Source: Chthonomonas calidirosea
Lineage (GTDB): Bacteria; Armatimonadota; Fimbriimonadia; Fimbriimonadales; Fimbriimonadaceae
Reading direction: 5' to 3'
Assembly: GCA_945882415.1 (NCBI GenBank)
Contig: CAMCWC010000015.1
Location: forward strand, 1-64,000
DNA length: 64,000 bases
The notes under the pieces were generated by a model that saw nothing but the letters and a program-made list of their open reading frames with translations, was not told the DNA's origin and did not search any database. Both the position numbers and the translations under genes were made by a program. Below are positions 8,007 through 16,538 of the stretch, piece after piece; within the stretch, counting starts at the first letter, position 1, and the number at the start of each line of letters is the position of its first letter.

Positions 8007-9557
8007 ATGGCAGTTGCCGAGACACTATTCATTGGGAAAGGCGATCAGGACGTGCTGCTGCGTCTGAAGTATTCGAACCGCCACGGACTGATTGCGGGCG
8101 CAACCGGAACCGGCAAAACCGTCACCCTCCAAACCCTTGCCCAAGGCTTCTCGCAAGCGGGCGTACCGGTGTTTGTCGCGGACGTGAAAGGTGACCTGAG
8201 CGGCATCGCTGTCCCGGGCGGAAACAATCCCCGCGTCGCCGAACGCCTGAAAGAATTCGGGATTGAAGAAAACTTCGTCGGCTGCCCCGCCACCTTCTGG
8301 GACGTTTTCGGCAAGCTTGGCCACCCCGTCCGCGCCACCGTCTCTGAGATGGGTCCGCTCTTGCTTAGCCGAATGCTCGACCTGAACGAAACTCAGGAAG
8401 GCGTTCTAAACATCGCGTTCAAAATCGCCGACGATCAAGGTCTGCTCCTTCTCGACCTTAAGGACCTGCGCAGCATCTTGCAGTTCGTTTTGGATAACGC
8501 CAAGGAGATCCAGGGCACCTACGGCAATGTCAGCGGAGCCAGCGTTGGCGCGATTCAACGACAACTCCTAGTGCTTGAACAGCAAGGCGGCGATGGGTTC
8601 TTCGGCGAGCCTGCGCTCGAGCTGCGCGATCTTCTCAAAGTCGATCCCGATGGTCAAGGCTACGTGAACGTGCTTGCCGCGCAGGAGCTTATGCAAAGCC
8701 CTCGGCTTTACGCGACGTTCCTTCTCTGGCTCCTCAGCGAACTGTTCGAAGAACTGCCCGAGGTGGGTGACTTGCCGCAGCCGAAGCTCGTGTTCTTCTT
8801 TGACGAAGCCCACTTGCTCTTCACCAATGCACCCGATTCGCTGGTGGAAAAGGTCGAGCAAGTCGTCCGACTCATTCGATCGAAGGGCGTCGGCGTTTAC
8901 TTCGTGACCCAAAACCCGATCGATATCCCAGACACGGTCTTAGGACAGCTCGGAAATCGGGTTCAGCACGCGCTTCGCGCGTTCACTCCTCGCGATCAGA
9001 AAGCCGTCCGCGCCGCCGCGGAGACCTTCCGCGTTAACCCGAACTTCAAAACTGATACGGCCATTTTGGAATTGGTCACCGGAGAAGCGCTCGTCAGCGT
9101 TCTCGATGAGAAAGGTGCGCCGACAGTGGTGGAGCGAACAAAGGTTGCCCCGCCGTTCTGCCGGCTCGGCCCGGTTACCGAAGAAGAACGAACGTACATC
9201 CTCAGTTCGAGCCCGGTTCGAGGAAAGTATGACGAGCCACACGACCCCGAATCCGCTTTCGAAATCCTCCAGGCAAAAACGGCCAAGGTAGCCGAAGCGG
9301 CAGAACAAGCAGAGATTGAGAAGGAGCTTCTGAAGCAGGCTAAGGAAGAAGAAAAGCTTGAGCGCCAGCGACTGAGAGATCAGATTGCAGCGCAAAAGGA
9401 AGCCGACCGGCAAGAGCGACTCGCCCGCCAGCGTGCGGCAAACGACCCGATGAACCAAATCCTCACCGGTGCGCTCAAGAGCGTGACCCGAAGCGCAAGT
9501 AGCCAGATTGGCCGACAGCTCGTACGCGGCCTGCTTGGCGGACTCTTCCGAGGCTGA
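8007..9557 (+). CDS. HerA/YjgR-type ATPase (DUF853)
   Basis: P-loop ATPase of the FtsK-HerA class with a DUF853 (YjgR) layout, about 516 residues. Walker A is GATGTGKT at about residues 31-38; Walker B is [12 protein letters not shown]. The region [20 protein letters not shown] is a sensor/arginine-finger-like block. The C-terminus is a charged coiled coil (about 415-480) and then an [12 protein letters not shown] tail ending in GLLGGLFRG. Role in the cell is not established for the family. Two starts are possible, ATG 8001 and ATG 8007. TAACCT (7995-8000) ends exactly 6 nt before 8007, which favours a leaderless message starting there. Confidence 0.92.
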   Translation: MAVAETLFIGKGDQDVLLRLKYSNRHGLIAGATGTGKTVTLQTLAQGFSQAGVPVFVADVKGDLSGIAVPGGNNPRVAERLKEFGIEENFVGCPATFWDVFGKLGHPVRATVSEMGPLLLSRMLDLNETQEGVLNIAFKIADDQGLLLLDLKDLRSILQFVLDNAKEIQGTYGNVSGASVGAIQRQLLVLEQQGGDGFFGEPALELRDLLKVDPDGQGYVNVLAAQELMQSPRLYATFLLWLLSELFEELPEVGDLPQPKLVFFFDEAHLLFTNAPDSLVEKVEQVVRLIRSKGVGVYFVTQNPIDIPDTVLGQLGNRVQHALRAFTPRDQKAVRAAAETFRVNPNFKTDTAILELVTGEALVSVLDEKGAPTVVERTKVAPPFCRLGPVTEEERTYILSSSPVRGKYDEPHDPESAFEILQAKTAKVAEAAEQAEIEKELLKQAKEEEKLERQRLRDQIAAQKEADRQERLARQRAANDPMNQILTGALKSVTRSASSQIGRQLVRGLLGGLFRG

Positions 9558-9572
9558 AGAATCGAACGAAAA

Positions 9573-9604
9573 TGCGGCCAAATTCCTAAGAAAATTTGGC
9601 CGCA
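9573..9604. terminator. Perfect 12-bp inverted repeat, possible terminator
   Basis: TGCGGCCAAATT (9573-9584) pairs fully with 9593-9604 around an 8-nt loop. No U-tract follows on either strand, so it is not a classical intrinsic terminator. It sits 16 bp after the HerA-like gene and just before the promoter of the next gene. Confidence 0.45.
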
Positions 9605-9639
9605 AAGCGAGAATTGATCCGAAACTGTATTCTTAACGG

Positions 9640-10773
9640 ATGCGATTTGCGACCCGTGCTTTGAGAATTGGACAGGAACCGGACCCTAAGTACCGGGCCG
9701 TCATCCAACCGCTTTACCAATCCTCAACGTTCGCATGGGAAGACCTCGATCACATTCCGGCGATTGACTACACGCGTTGTCAAAACCCCAACCGTGAAAC
9801 GCTAGAACAAGTCATCGCATCCCTCGAAAACGGAACCCGCGCTACCGTTTACAGCAGCGGAATGTCCGCGATCGGCGCCGCCTTTAGCCTTCTCCAGAAC
9901 GGCGATCACCTCCTCATGGCGACCGAAATCTACGGTGGCACTTTCCGAATCGCCGAGAAATGGCTTCCTCGCCAGGGCGTTAGCGTCAGCAGTTTCTGTC
10001 CTCACGATCCGCTGACAATCCGAGACGTGATTCGGCCGGAATCGAAGATGCTCATTTTCGAGACGCCTGCGAATCCAAACCTCCGCGTCTGCGACGTCCG
10101 CGCCGTGGCTGCCGAGGCGAAGAAGCACGGGCTCATCGTCGTTTTCGACAACACCTTCGCTTCCCCTGCGCTCCAGAATCCGCTTGATCTCGGAGTCGAC
10201 ATCGTCATCCATTCGACCACGAAGTACATCGCCGGTCACTCGGACGTCATCGGCGGAGCCACGATTGTCAAGGACGAAGAACTTGGCGTTTGGCTGTACG
10301 AGTACGCGAAGGCCTGGGGCTGCGTCCCAAGCCCGTTTGACTGTTGGCTCAGCCTTCGCGGCGTCAAAACTCTAGGCATTCGAATGGCGCAGCATTCCAG
10401 CAACGCCCTCGCGGTTGCCGAGTTCCTGGAGAAACATCCTGGAGTCGCCAAGGTCCACTATCCAGGCCTTCCAAACCACCCAGACCACCAGGTCGCGAAG
10501 AGCCAAATGACCAGCTTCGGCGGCATGCTTGCCGTCGAATTCCACTCTGTGGAAGCGGCTCGCAAGGTAGCCGAATCAACCAAGGTCTTCATCTTGGCGG
10601 AGTCGCTGGGCGGTGTTGAAAGCCTCATTGCCTACCCGCCGCTCATGAGTCACGCAACGATGACGGAAGAGCAGCGACTCGAGCGCGGAATCCCTCCGAC
10701 GATGTTGCGACTAAGCGTCGGCATCGAAGATCCAGCTGACCTCATCGAGGACCTCGAACAGGCGCTCAGATAA
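9640..10773 (+). CDS. PLP-dependent transsulfuration enzyme (cystathionine gamma-synthase/lyase family)
   Basis: Cys/Met metabolism PLP enzyme, 377 residues, full length. The family motif YTRxxNP appears as YTRCQNPNRETLE. YSSGMSAIGAAF is the phosphate-binding region, VFDNTFASP contains the Asp that contacts the pyridine nitrogen, and the Schiff-base Lys is in HSTTKYIAGHSD. The C-terminus has SLGGVESLIAYPPLMSHA and RLSVGIEDPADLI. Synthase (MetB) and lyase (MetC/CGL) functions cannot be separated by eye. TATTCT (9628-9633) ends 6 nt before the ATG, so translation is probably leaderless. No Met or Cys pathway gene is adjacent. Confidence 0.92.
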   Translation: MRFATRALRIGQEPDPKYRAVIQPLYQSSTFAWEDLDHIPAIDYTRCQNPNRETLEQVIASLENGTRATVYSSGMSAIGAAFSLLQNGDHLLMATEIYGGTFRIAEKWLPRQGVSVSSFCPHDPLTIRDVIRPESKMLIFETPANPNLRVCDVRAVAAEAKKHGLIVVFDNTFASPALQNPLDLGVDIVIHSTTKYIAGHSDVIGGATIVKDEELGVWLYEYAKAWGCVPSPFDCWLSLRGVKTLGIRMAQHSSNALAVAEFLEKHPGVAKVHYPGLPNHPDHQVAKSQMTSFGGMLAVEFHSVEAARKVAESTKVFILAESLGGVESLIAYPPLMSHATMTEEQRLERGIPPTMLRLSVGIEDPADLIEDLEQALR

Positions 10774-10781
10774 ATCGATCA

Positions 10782-10807
10782 AAAGTTTCACCGCAGAATG
10801 AAACTTT
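10782..10807 (+). other. Hairpin downstream of transsulfuration gene
   Basis: AAAGTTTCA (10782-10790) pairs with TGAAACTTT (10799-10807), 9 bp with an 8-nt loop. It starts a few bases after the stop codon and is followed directly by a second hairpin. It lacks a U-run; it may stabilise the 3' end or act as a weak terminator. Confidence 0.5.
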
Positions 10808-10839
10808 GCCCACCTAGGACCGCTATTCTTTAGGTGGGC
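10808..10839 (+). promoter_or_regulatory. Hairpin that hides the Shine-Dalgarno of the next gene
   Basis: GCCCACCTA (10808-10816) pairs with TAGGTGGGC (10831-10839), a 9-bp perfect stem with a 14-nt loop. The right arm contains AGGTGG, the likely ribosome-binding site, and ends one base before the ATG at 10841. If the mRNA includes both arms, translation would be repressed until the stem opens. A TATTCT inside the loop could instead be a -10 that starts the mRNA after the left arm. Confidence 0.5.
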
Positions 10840-10840
10840 G

Positions 10841-11746
10841 ATGTCAATTCATTCCGACTTTCCGTGGTTGAACATCGTTCAGTACCCATTCGCCACCCGC
10901 GAATTTGATACCGGCGATGGCTGGATGAACTACGTGGACCACGGTCAAGGCCGCCCCATTGTCTTCGTCCACGGCAGCCCGACTTGGTCCTATTCGTTCC
11001 GGCACCTCATCCGCGGTCTCTGCCCTTGGTATCGCTGCATCGCGCCCGATCACCTTGGCTTTGGCCTCTCGGAAAAACGGCCCGATCTGGATTACCGCCC
11101 GGAGAAACAAGCCGATCGGTTCGAGAAGCTAATGTTGCACCTCAACCTCCGAGACATTACGTTGGTGGTACACGATCAAGGCGCTCCCATCGGGCTGAAC
11201 TTTGCTATTAACTACCCAGGACGCGTGCGAGAGCTCGTTGTCTTTAACTCCTGGCTCTGGCCCCAGCAGGACAACCGGACCGCCATGCGGTTAGCGACCC
11301 TCGTTGGGCACCCGATCAACCGGCTGTACTACCGAATGCTGAACGCAACACCCGGGTTCATCATGCCCGCGCTCTTTGCCGACCGTCACCGCATTCCAAA
11401 AACGACCCAAATGCAATACCTAGAGCCTTTCCGTGGCTTCGACGAGCGAGAAGGGCTGTACCAAATGATCCAAGCCCTGCGCAAATCGGGCACCTGGTAT
11501 CAAACCCTCTGGGATCGACGGGACGCGATTCAGCACAAGCGCACCCTCTTCATGTGGGGCCTCAAAGATCCGATGTTCACGATGGACCACCTAGCAAAGT
11601 GGGAGTCAGAGTTTAAGTACTCTGAAACCGTTCAGTTTCCGAACGTAGGAAGGTTCGTGCCTGAAGAAGCGGCGAAGACGGCCCTCAGTGAAATACGCTG
11701 GTTCCTTCTCCGCAGCCCAACTTTGTCCAAGCCAGAATTTGTATGA
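10841..11746 (+). CDS. Haloalkane dehalogenase-like alpha/beta hydrolase, key residues changed
   Basis: Alpha/beta-hydrolase of 301 residues with the overall plan of haloalkane dehalogenases. The oxyanion motif is VFVHGSPTWSY (about residues 43-53), the nucleophile Asp is in VVHDQGAPIG (about 110), and the acid Asp is in MWGLKDPMF. The halide-binding Asn of HGNP is Ser here, the Trp after the nucleophile is Gln, and the expected catalytic His in the GHF motif is Arg (NVGRFVPEEA, codon AGG at 11650-11652). It is probably not a working dehalogenase and may be a dead hydrolase or have a different function. It overlaps the next gene by 4 bp (ATGA), so the two are coupled. Confidence 0.85.
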   Translation: MSIHSDFPWLNIVQYPFATREFDTGDGWMNYVDHGQGRPIVFVHGSPTWSYSFRHLIRGLCPWYRCIAPDHLGFGLSEKRPDLDYRPEKQADRFEKLMLHLNLRDITLVVHDQGAPIGLNFAINYPGRVRELVVFNSWLWPQQDNRTAMRLATLVGHPINRLYYRMLNATPGFIMPALFADRHRIPKTTQMQYLEPFRGFDEREGLYQMIQALRKSGTWYQTLWDRRDAIQHKRTLFMWGLKDPMFTMDHLAKWESEFKYSETVQFPNVGRFVPEEAAKTALSEIRWFLLRSPTLSKPEFV

Positions 11747-12834
11747 GCGAGCTTTTCCAACCCATAACCTTTGCGTCCGGCCTGACCCTGAAAAATCGCT
11801 TAGTCGTTGCACCGATGACGACGTATTCGAGTCAACCGAACGGCGTCATTTCGCCCGATGAGTTGCCATACATTCGTCGAAGAGCTGAAGCAGGCTATGG
11901 ATCATTCATCACTTCCGCCTGCTGCGTTCACCCGTCCGGTTGGGCGTTTCAAGGCCAGTGGCAATGTTCATCGGACGAGTTTCTAGATTCTCTGGCGTCC
12001 GTTGCCGACGCGATCCATGCGGGTGGAAGCAAAGCCATTCTGCAGATTCACCACGGCGGACGCCAATGCCCGCCAGAACTCGTGAACGGCACCCCGGTTT
12101 CCGCCTCGGCGATCCCGAATGCCCGGCCAAACTCCGCTGTACCCCGAGCCCTCGAAGAAGACGAGATCCTCGAGATTATCGAGGCGTTCGCGCAGGCCAC
12201 GATCCGCGCCAAGCAGACCGGTTACGACGGCGTTCAGATCCATGGTGCAAACACCTATTTGCTCCAGCAATTTGTCAGCCCGCACAGCAACCGACGCGAG
12301 GACAGTTGGGGACAGGATTGCCTCAAGTTCCCCCTCGCCGTAACCGACGCCGTCCTGAACGCCGTCCCCGGCTACTCGGTCGGTTACCGATTCTCGCCCG
12401 AGGAGCCCGAAACGCCGGGCATCCGGATCACAGACACGATCGCCTTGGTCAATGCCCTCTGCGATAGGCCGCTCGACAACCTGGACATCTCGCTCCGCGA
12501 CTTCCGCCAGCCGAGCTTGCACGAAAGCTTTGAGGGCTCGACCCTGTCCAAAATCCTCGAAGTCATCAATGATCGCCTGCCCTTGATCGCGGTAGGTTCC
12601 GTAAAATCTCGTGAAGACGCCGAAGCCGTCCTAAGCACCGGTGCGGAGTTAGTTGCCGTCGCGCGAGTCGCGATTTCCGAGCCGGAATGGCCGCAAAAGA
12701 TCCAGAGCGGCGAGACCATTCGAACGAAAGTGGTTGCGAAAAACATGCGCGAAGTCCTCACGCTCCCGAACGGCCTCGCCACCAAGATCGAGCAGGTCCC
12801 AGGTTGGTTCGAGGTCGAAGAGTCGGAGGACTGA
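11743..12834 (+). CDS. NADH:flavin oxidoreductase (Old Yellow Enzyme family)
   Basis: FMN-dependent ene-reductase-like protein, 363 residues. The N-terminal FMN-binding strand is LKNRLVVAPMTTYSS. LQIHHGGRQ carries the active-site His region, and GYDGVQIHGANTYLLQQFVSPHSNRR is the classic OYE signature (about residues 160-186). The C-terminal phosphate-binding part is LIAVGSVKSREDAEAVL. The start overlaps the preceding hydrolase stop by 4 bp, so the two probably act together on some small molecule. A rhomboid gene follows after 24 bp but has its own -10 box. Confidence 0.92.
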   Translation: MSELFQPITFASGLTLKNRLVVAPMTTYSSQPNGVISPDELPYIRRRAEAGYGSFITSACCVHPSGWAFQGQWQCSSDEFLDSLASVADAIHAGGSKAILQIHHGGRQCPPELVNGTPVSASAIPNARPNSAVPRALEEDEILEIIEAFAQATIRAKQTGYDGVQIHGANTYLLQQFVSPHSNRREDSWGQDCLKFPLAVTDAVLNAVPGYSVGYRFSPEEPETPGIRITDTIALVNALCDRPLDNLDISLRDFRQPSLHESFEGSTLSKILEVINDRLPLIAVGSVKSREDAEAVLSTGAELVAVARVAISEPEWPQKIQSGETIRTKVVAKNMREVLTLPNGLATKIEQVPGWFEVEESED

Positions 12835-12858
12835 TTTCGGAACGGTATCCTGCCCAAT

Positions 12859-13530
12859 GTGATTCCGTTGCGCGACAAGCTTTCCAGCCGGAATATCCCG
12901 GTGATCACGCTTGTGCTCGTATCGCTGAATATCCTCATATTCTTCTGGGATCACCAATGGCGGCTTAACTCGGCCAACATCGTCTTTGCCGACCTGACGA
13001 TGCGCCCCAACCGGGTGATCGAAAGCCTCAGTGGCGCCCCGGACAAATTCGCCCTCGTTACCGTTTTCACTTCGATGTTCATGCACGGCAATGCGGTGCA
13101 CCTCCTTGGCAACCTGATATTTCTGCTCGTTTTTGGACCGGGGATTGAGGAAACGATCGGTGCTTGGCGTTTCAGCCTGTACTACTTTGGATGGGGAATC
13201 GTGGCGACCGCGGTGCAAATCTTTGTGAATCCAATTTCGAACACCCCAACGCTCGGTGCTTCAGGAGCCATCGGCGGGGTGCTAGGAACCTACTTCCTTC
13301 TGTTTCCGACTTCCGTCATCGAACTCCTCATTTTTCCGTTCGTCTTTCGACCAATCCCCGTTGTTGCTTGGAAACTTCTCGGGTTCTGGTTTCTGTTTCA
13401 AGTGTTTGTTCCGCAAGAAGGCGTTGCCAACTGGGCCCACGTCGGCGGCTTTCTTGCCGGAATGCTGACCGTGCTAGCTATGGGCGGACGCGACAAAATT
13501 ATCAAGACCCCGGATGCGATTCATGAATAA
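12859..13530 (+). CDS. Rhomboid-family intramembrane serine protease
   Basis: Six or seven membrane segments in 223 residues. The catalytic Ser is in LGASGAIGGVLG (about residue 136) and the catalytic His in NWAHVGGFLAG (about 194). The upstream HGNAVHLLGNLIFLLVFG block (about 76-93) carries the conserved His and Asn of the oxyanion region. Substrates are unknown. The start is GTG at 12859, with TATCCT ending 7 nt before it, so it may be transcribed separately and without a leader. The 3' end overlaps the DUF5693-type gene by 17 bp. Confidence 0.93.
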   Translation: MIPLRDKLSSRNIPVITLVLVSLNILIFFWDHQWRLNSANIVFADLTMRPNRVIESLSGAPDKFALVTVFTSMFMHGNAVHLLGNLIFLLVFGPGIEETIGAWRFSLYYFGWGIVATAVQIFVNPISNTPTLGASGAIGGVLGTYFLLFPTSVIELLIFPFVFRPIPVVAWKLLGFWFLFQVFVPQEGVANWAHVGGFLAGMLTVLAMGGRDKIIKTPDAIHE

Positions 13531-15394
13531 CCCTCGAACCCGCGCCGTGGTCGCCATTGTCGTCCTATTCCTCGCGACCATCTATCCACTCTGGCGGCGC
13601 CACTCTGCCGAAAGCAAAAACCTTGCCGTCTCGCTCGGAATGGAGTACGAGGCGTTAGAATCGCTCGCCGCAGGACAAAACATCCCGGCTGACGAAGCCG
13701 CAAAGAAGGTCCGGTCCGCCGGCATCGACGCCCTCGTGCTCGGTGAAGAAACGGTTTCCGACCTCATCGTTCGCGGCGATCTAAACTTGGTTACCACGTC
13801 CGTTGCCGAGCTGCCAAGCGATTCAAAGATTCGCATCACATCGCTGATCATCAACGATCCAAGCGTGCTCCCGCGAGTGATTCGGGGCCTTAACATCCGG
13901 TTTGGTCCGCTAGTCAGCAACACCCAGCCGCGCAACGGCCGGCTCAGCTTAGGACAAATCCCACCTTCCATGGTGCGAAGTACGTCCATCGGCCTTAACC
14001 CGGAGCAAGCGGCTTTCACCAAAGAGAACAATTTCCGCATCGTCGCCCGGGCTGGCAATCCAACTGCCGCCAACGCAAACACCATCACCGCGACCATCGA
14101 CTGGATGGCCGAATACGGCGTCATCGCTTTCTTGCCCCTTGGTGATCAAGTCCTTGGCCGACGAGAACTACTCAAGACGACCTCCGAAGCCCTGAAGGCG
14201 AAGAAGATCCCGTATGCCAGCGCTGAGTTCGCCAAAATCGCGGGCGACGCCAACATGCTGGAACTGAGCCCGGAGAACGTCATTCGGCTTCACACCGCTC
14301 AACTCGCCGAACTTGACAAACTCCCCGATGCGGACGTCGTGGACCGATACGTCAAAGCCGCGCGCGAGCGAAGTCATCGCATTCTTCTCCTTCGCCCTCC
14401 GACTTCGGCCGCGGCAGAACCCCTCGATCACTTCGCCAATCTGATCCAAAAAGTAGCGGAAGGCGTTCGGGAAGAAGGTCTGGTGATCTCGACACCCCAC
14501 CCATTCGTGGACCCAGAGCTTCCCGGATGGTACACAAAACTCCTCGCCGTCATCGGCGCTCTCGTCTCCACCCTGCTCATCGGGGTTCTCGTCCCCAAGC
14601 TAAACCGCATTCCGCTGATCGGCCTTGGGTTGGTCCTTGTGGCGCTCTCGATCACCAAAACCGGAGCGTCGTTGGTCACGCTGCTTGTCTCGGTCTTGTT
14701 GCCGGTGCTCGGGTTCTGGCTCTTTGCCGACCGAGAAGCAAAAGTGCCGGGCAACGACGGCTTACCGGGAATCTTGGCCCGAGTGTTCGGAACTTCGGTC
14801 ATTAGCTTGATTGGCGGTTTGTACGTCGCCGCGTCCGTGACCGGGATTCCGTACATGATCCGAGCGGATGAGTTCAGCGGCGTGAAGGTCGCCGTCTTCC
14901 TCCCGATCGTCATCGTCGGCCTTTGGTGCGTGTTCCGAAACCGCAACCCGAAGGAGATCCTTGCTGCTCCCATCACCTACGGTGCGGTCTTCCTAGGCAT
15001 CGTTTTGGCTGGCGTGCTCGGTGTGCTCCTCGCACGAACTGGCAATGATGGTCTTGGCGCGAGCGGAATCGAGATCCTCTTCCGCAACTACCTCGACCGC
15101 GTCTTGTACGTTCGACCTCGAACCAAGGAGTTTCTCATCGGACACCCGGTCGCGGTGATTGCCTTCGGATGGCTGCTCACCCGAAAGTCCGGCTTACTTC
15201 GGAACGATTTAGTGCTCGCGCTTACGATGGCCCTTGCTGCAATCGGACAGACCGGAATCGTGAATACGCTCTGCCACGGACATATTCCGATTCAACTTAG
15301 CTTAGTTCGCCTTACCCTCGGACTCGCCATCGGGAGTATGATCGGTGTTGGGGGATGGGTGGCCATTAAAAGATGGCTGCCTTCGGAGGAATAA
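13514..15394 (+). CDS. DUF5693-type membrane protein upstream of csaB
   Basis: 626 residues. One N-terminal membrane anchor (RAVVAIVVLFLATIYPLW), then a soluble domain of about 300 residues, then about eight hydrophobic segments from residue 340 on. I recognise the pattern as DUF5693, which commonly lies next to csaB. The soluble part contains a TIM-barrel-like alternation but no catalytic motif I can name. The start may be ATG 13514 or ATG 13523; both overlap the rhomboid gene. The stop at 15392-15394 lies just downstream of the csaB ribosome-binding site, so these two genes are coupled and probably share a cell-surface polysaccharide function. Confidence 0.75.
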   Translation: MRFMNNPRTRAVVAIVVLFLATIYPLWRRHSAESKNLAVSLGMEYEALESLAAGQNIPADEAAKKVRSAGIDALVLGEETVSDLIVRGDLNLVTTSVAELPSDSKIRITSLIINDPSVLPRVIRGLNIRFGPLVSNTQPRNGRLSLGQIPPSMVRSTSIGLNPEQAAFTKENNFRIVARAGNPTAANANTITATIDWMAEYGVIAFLPLGDQVLGRRELLKTTSEALKAKKIPYASAEFAKIAGDANMLELSPENVIRLHTAQLAELDKLPDADVVDRYVKAARERSHRILLLRPPTSAAAEPLDHFANLIQKVAEGVREEGLVISTPHPFVDPELPGWYTKLLAVIGALVSTLLIGVLVPKLNRIPLIGLGLVLVALSITKTGASLVTLLVSVLLPVLGFWLFADREAKVPGNDGLPGILARVFGTSVISLIGGLYVAASVTGIPYMIRADEFSGVKVAVFLPIVIVGLWCVFRNRNPKEILAAPITYGAVFLGIVLAGVLGVLLARTGNDGLGASGIEILFRNYLDRVLYVRPRTKEFLIGHPVAVIAFGWLLTRKSGLLRNDLVLALTMALAAIGQTGIVNTLCHGHIPIQLSLVRLTLGLAIGSMIGVGGWVAIKRWLPSEE

Positions 15395-15398
15395 CGCA

Positions 15399-16472
15399 TT
15401 GGCATCGCTTCTGTTGGCCGGATATATCGGCTGTGGCAACCTTGGCGACGACGCCATCATGCTCGGCTTCTCAAACGGAATCCATCGGTACGGGCACGAA
15501 TGTCAGGTATTGAGTGGCCGACCTGAGGAGACGAACCGGCTGCATGGCGTGCCCGCCGTACCGCGACGAGACTTCAAACGCATTAAGGAAGCCATCGGGG
15601 AATCCGATGCCCTGGTCTTCCCGGGCGGAAGCATCTTCCAAGACGTCACCAGCTTTCGAAGCGTTCTGTACTACTCTCGCTTAGTAAAGATGGCCAAAAA
15701 GGCCGGAAAGAAAGTCTTCATGGTCGGGCAAGGGGTTGGCCCACTCAAGACGGTCATTGGCCGGTCCTTTGCTCGTCAAGCCTTCCAATCCGCCGATCTC
15801 ATCGCGGTGCGAGACTCCGCAAGTGCGACGACCCTAAAAGAGCTGGGCGTCAAGCACTCGCCCCGCATCACGGCCGACTGCGCATTTCTTCTCTCCGCGC
15901 CCCATCGGGCTGACGACTCTTTAGGATTCCAGGTCGGCGAGATGAAGACCGTAGGCATTGCCGCACGACCGCTTGGCAAGGGCCACGATGTGGTCGGGAT
16001 CATTAGCGATTTCTGCCGTCTGCTATTCCAAAGCGGCGCGATGCCGATTCTGCTCGCGATGGACCGAAACGAAGACGTTCCGCTGATTCAGCAAATCGAA
16101 GACCGCGCGGGCGGCAAGATTCCGGATCTGCGCAAGTTGGAGAGTCCGGGCGACATCCAAAGCCGAATCGCGCGAATGGACACGATCGTGGCAGTTCGAC
16201 TCCACGCCGGCATTCTCGCCAGCACCGTCGGAGTTCCGTCCCTCATGCTCGCCTACGACCCCAAAGTGACCGCATTTGCCCGCCAGCTCGAGATCGGCCC
16301 CGCGGTTTCCATGGACAAACTCACGGGCGCAAGACTCTTTGATGCTTACACCGCCTTCCAAAAGGATCGCGACCGAAACGCGTCCATCGTGACCGCCAAA
16401 CACGAAGAACTCGCAAAAGCGGCGGCCCAAAACGTCGAATTGGTGGCCAGCGCATTCCGAGCACGCACGTAA
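15399..16472 (+). CDS. csaB: Polysaccharide pyruvyl transferase CsaB
   Basis: Transfers pyruvyl groups from PEP to a cell-wall polysaccharide, creating the ligand for SLH domains. 357 residues from TTG 15399, which has GGAGG (about 15386-15390) at ideal spacing. The longer frame beginning at 15345 would overlap the upstream gene by 50 bp and is less likely. The family pattern is visible: LLAGYIGCGNLGDDAIMLG at the N-terminus, VFPGGSIFQDVTS, KVFMVGQGVGPLK, and VAVRLHAGILASTVGVPSLM near the C-terminus. It works in the cytoplasm before polymer export. Its presence predicts SLH-domain proteins elsewhere in the genome. Confidence 0.9.
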   Translation: MASLLLAGYIGCGNLGDDAIMLGFSNGIHRYGHECQVLSGRPEETNRLHGVPAVPRRDFKRIKEAIGESDALVFPGGSIFQDVTSFRSVLYYSRLVKMAKKAGKKVFMVGQGVGPLKTVIGRSFARQAFQSADLIAVRDSASATTLKELGVKHSPRITADCAFLLSAPHRADDSLGFQVGEMKTVGIAARPLGKGHDVVGIISDFCRLLFQSGAMPILLAMDRNEDVPLIQQIEDRAGGKIPDLRKLESPGDIQSRIARMDTIVAVRLHAGILASTVGVPSLMLAYDPKVTAFARQLEIGPAVSMDKLTGARLFDAYTAFQKDRDRNASIVTAKHEELAKAAAQNVELVASAFRART

Positions 16473-16538
16473 TTCACGGACCATCTGGCATCGACGTACG
16501 TCTAACGGTTCTGAGCACTGTATGCTCATCAGCGAAAT

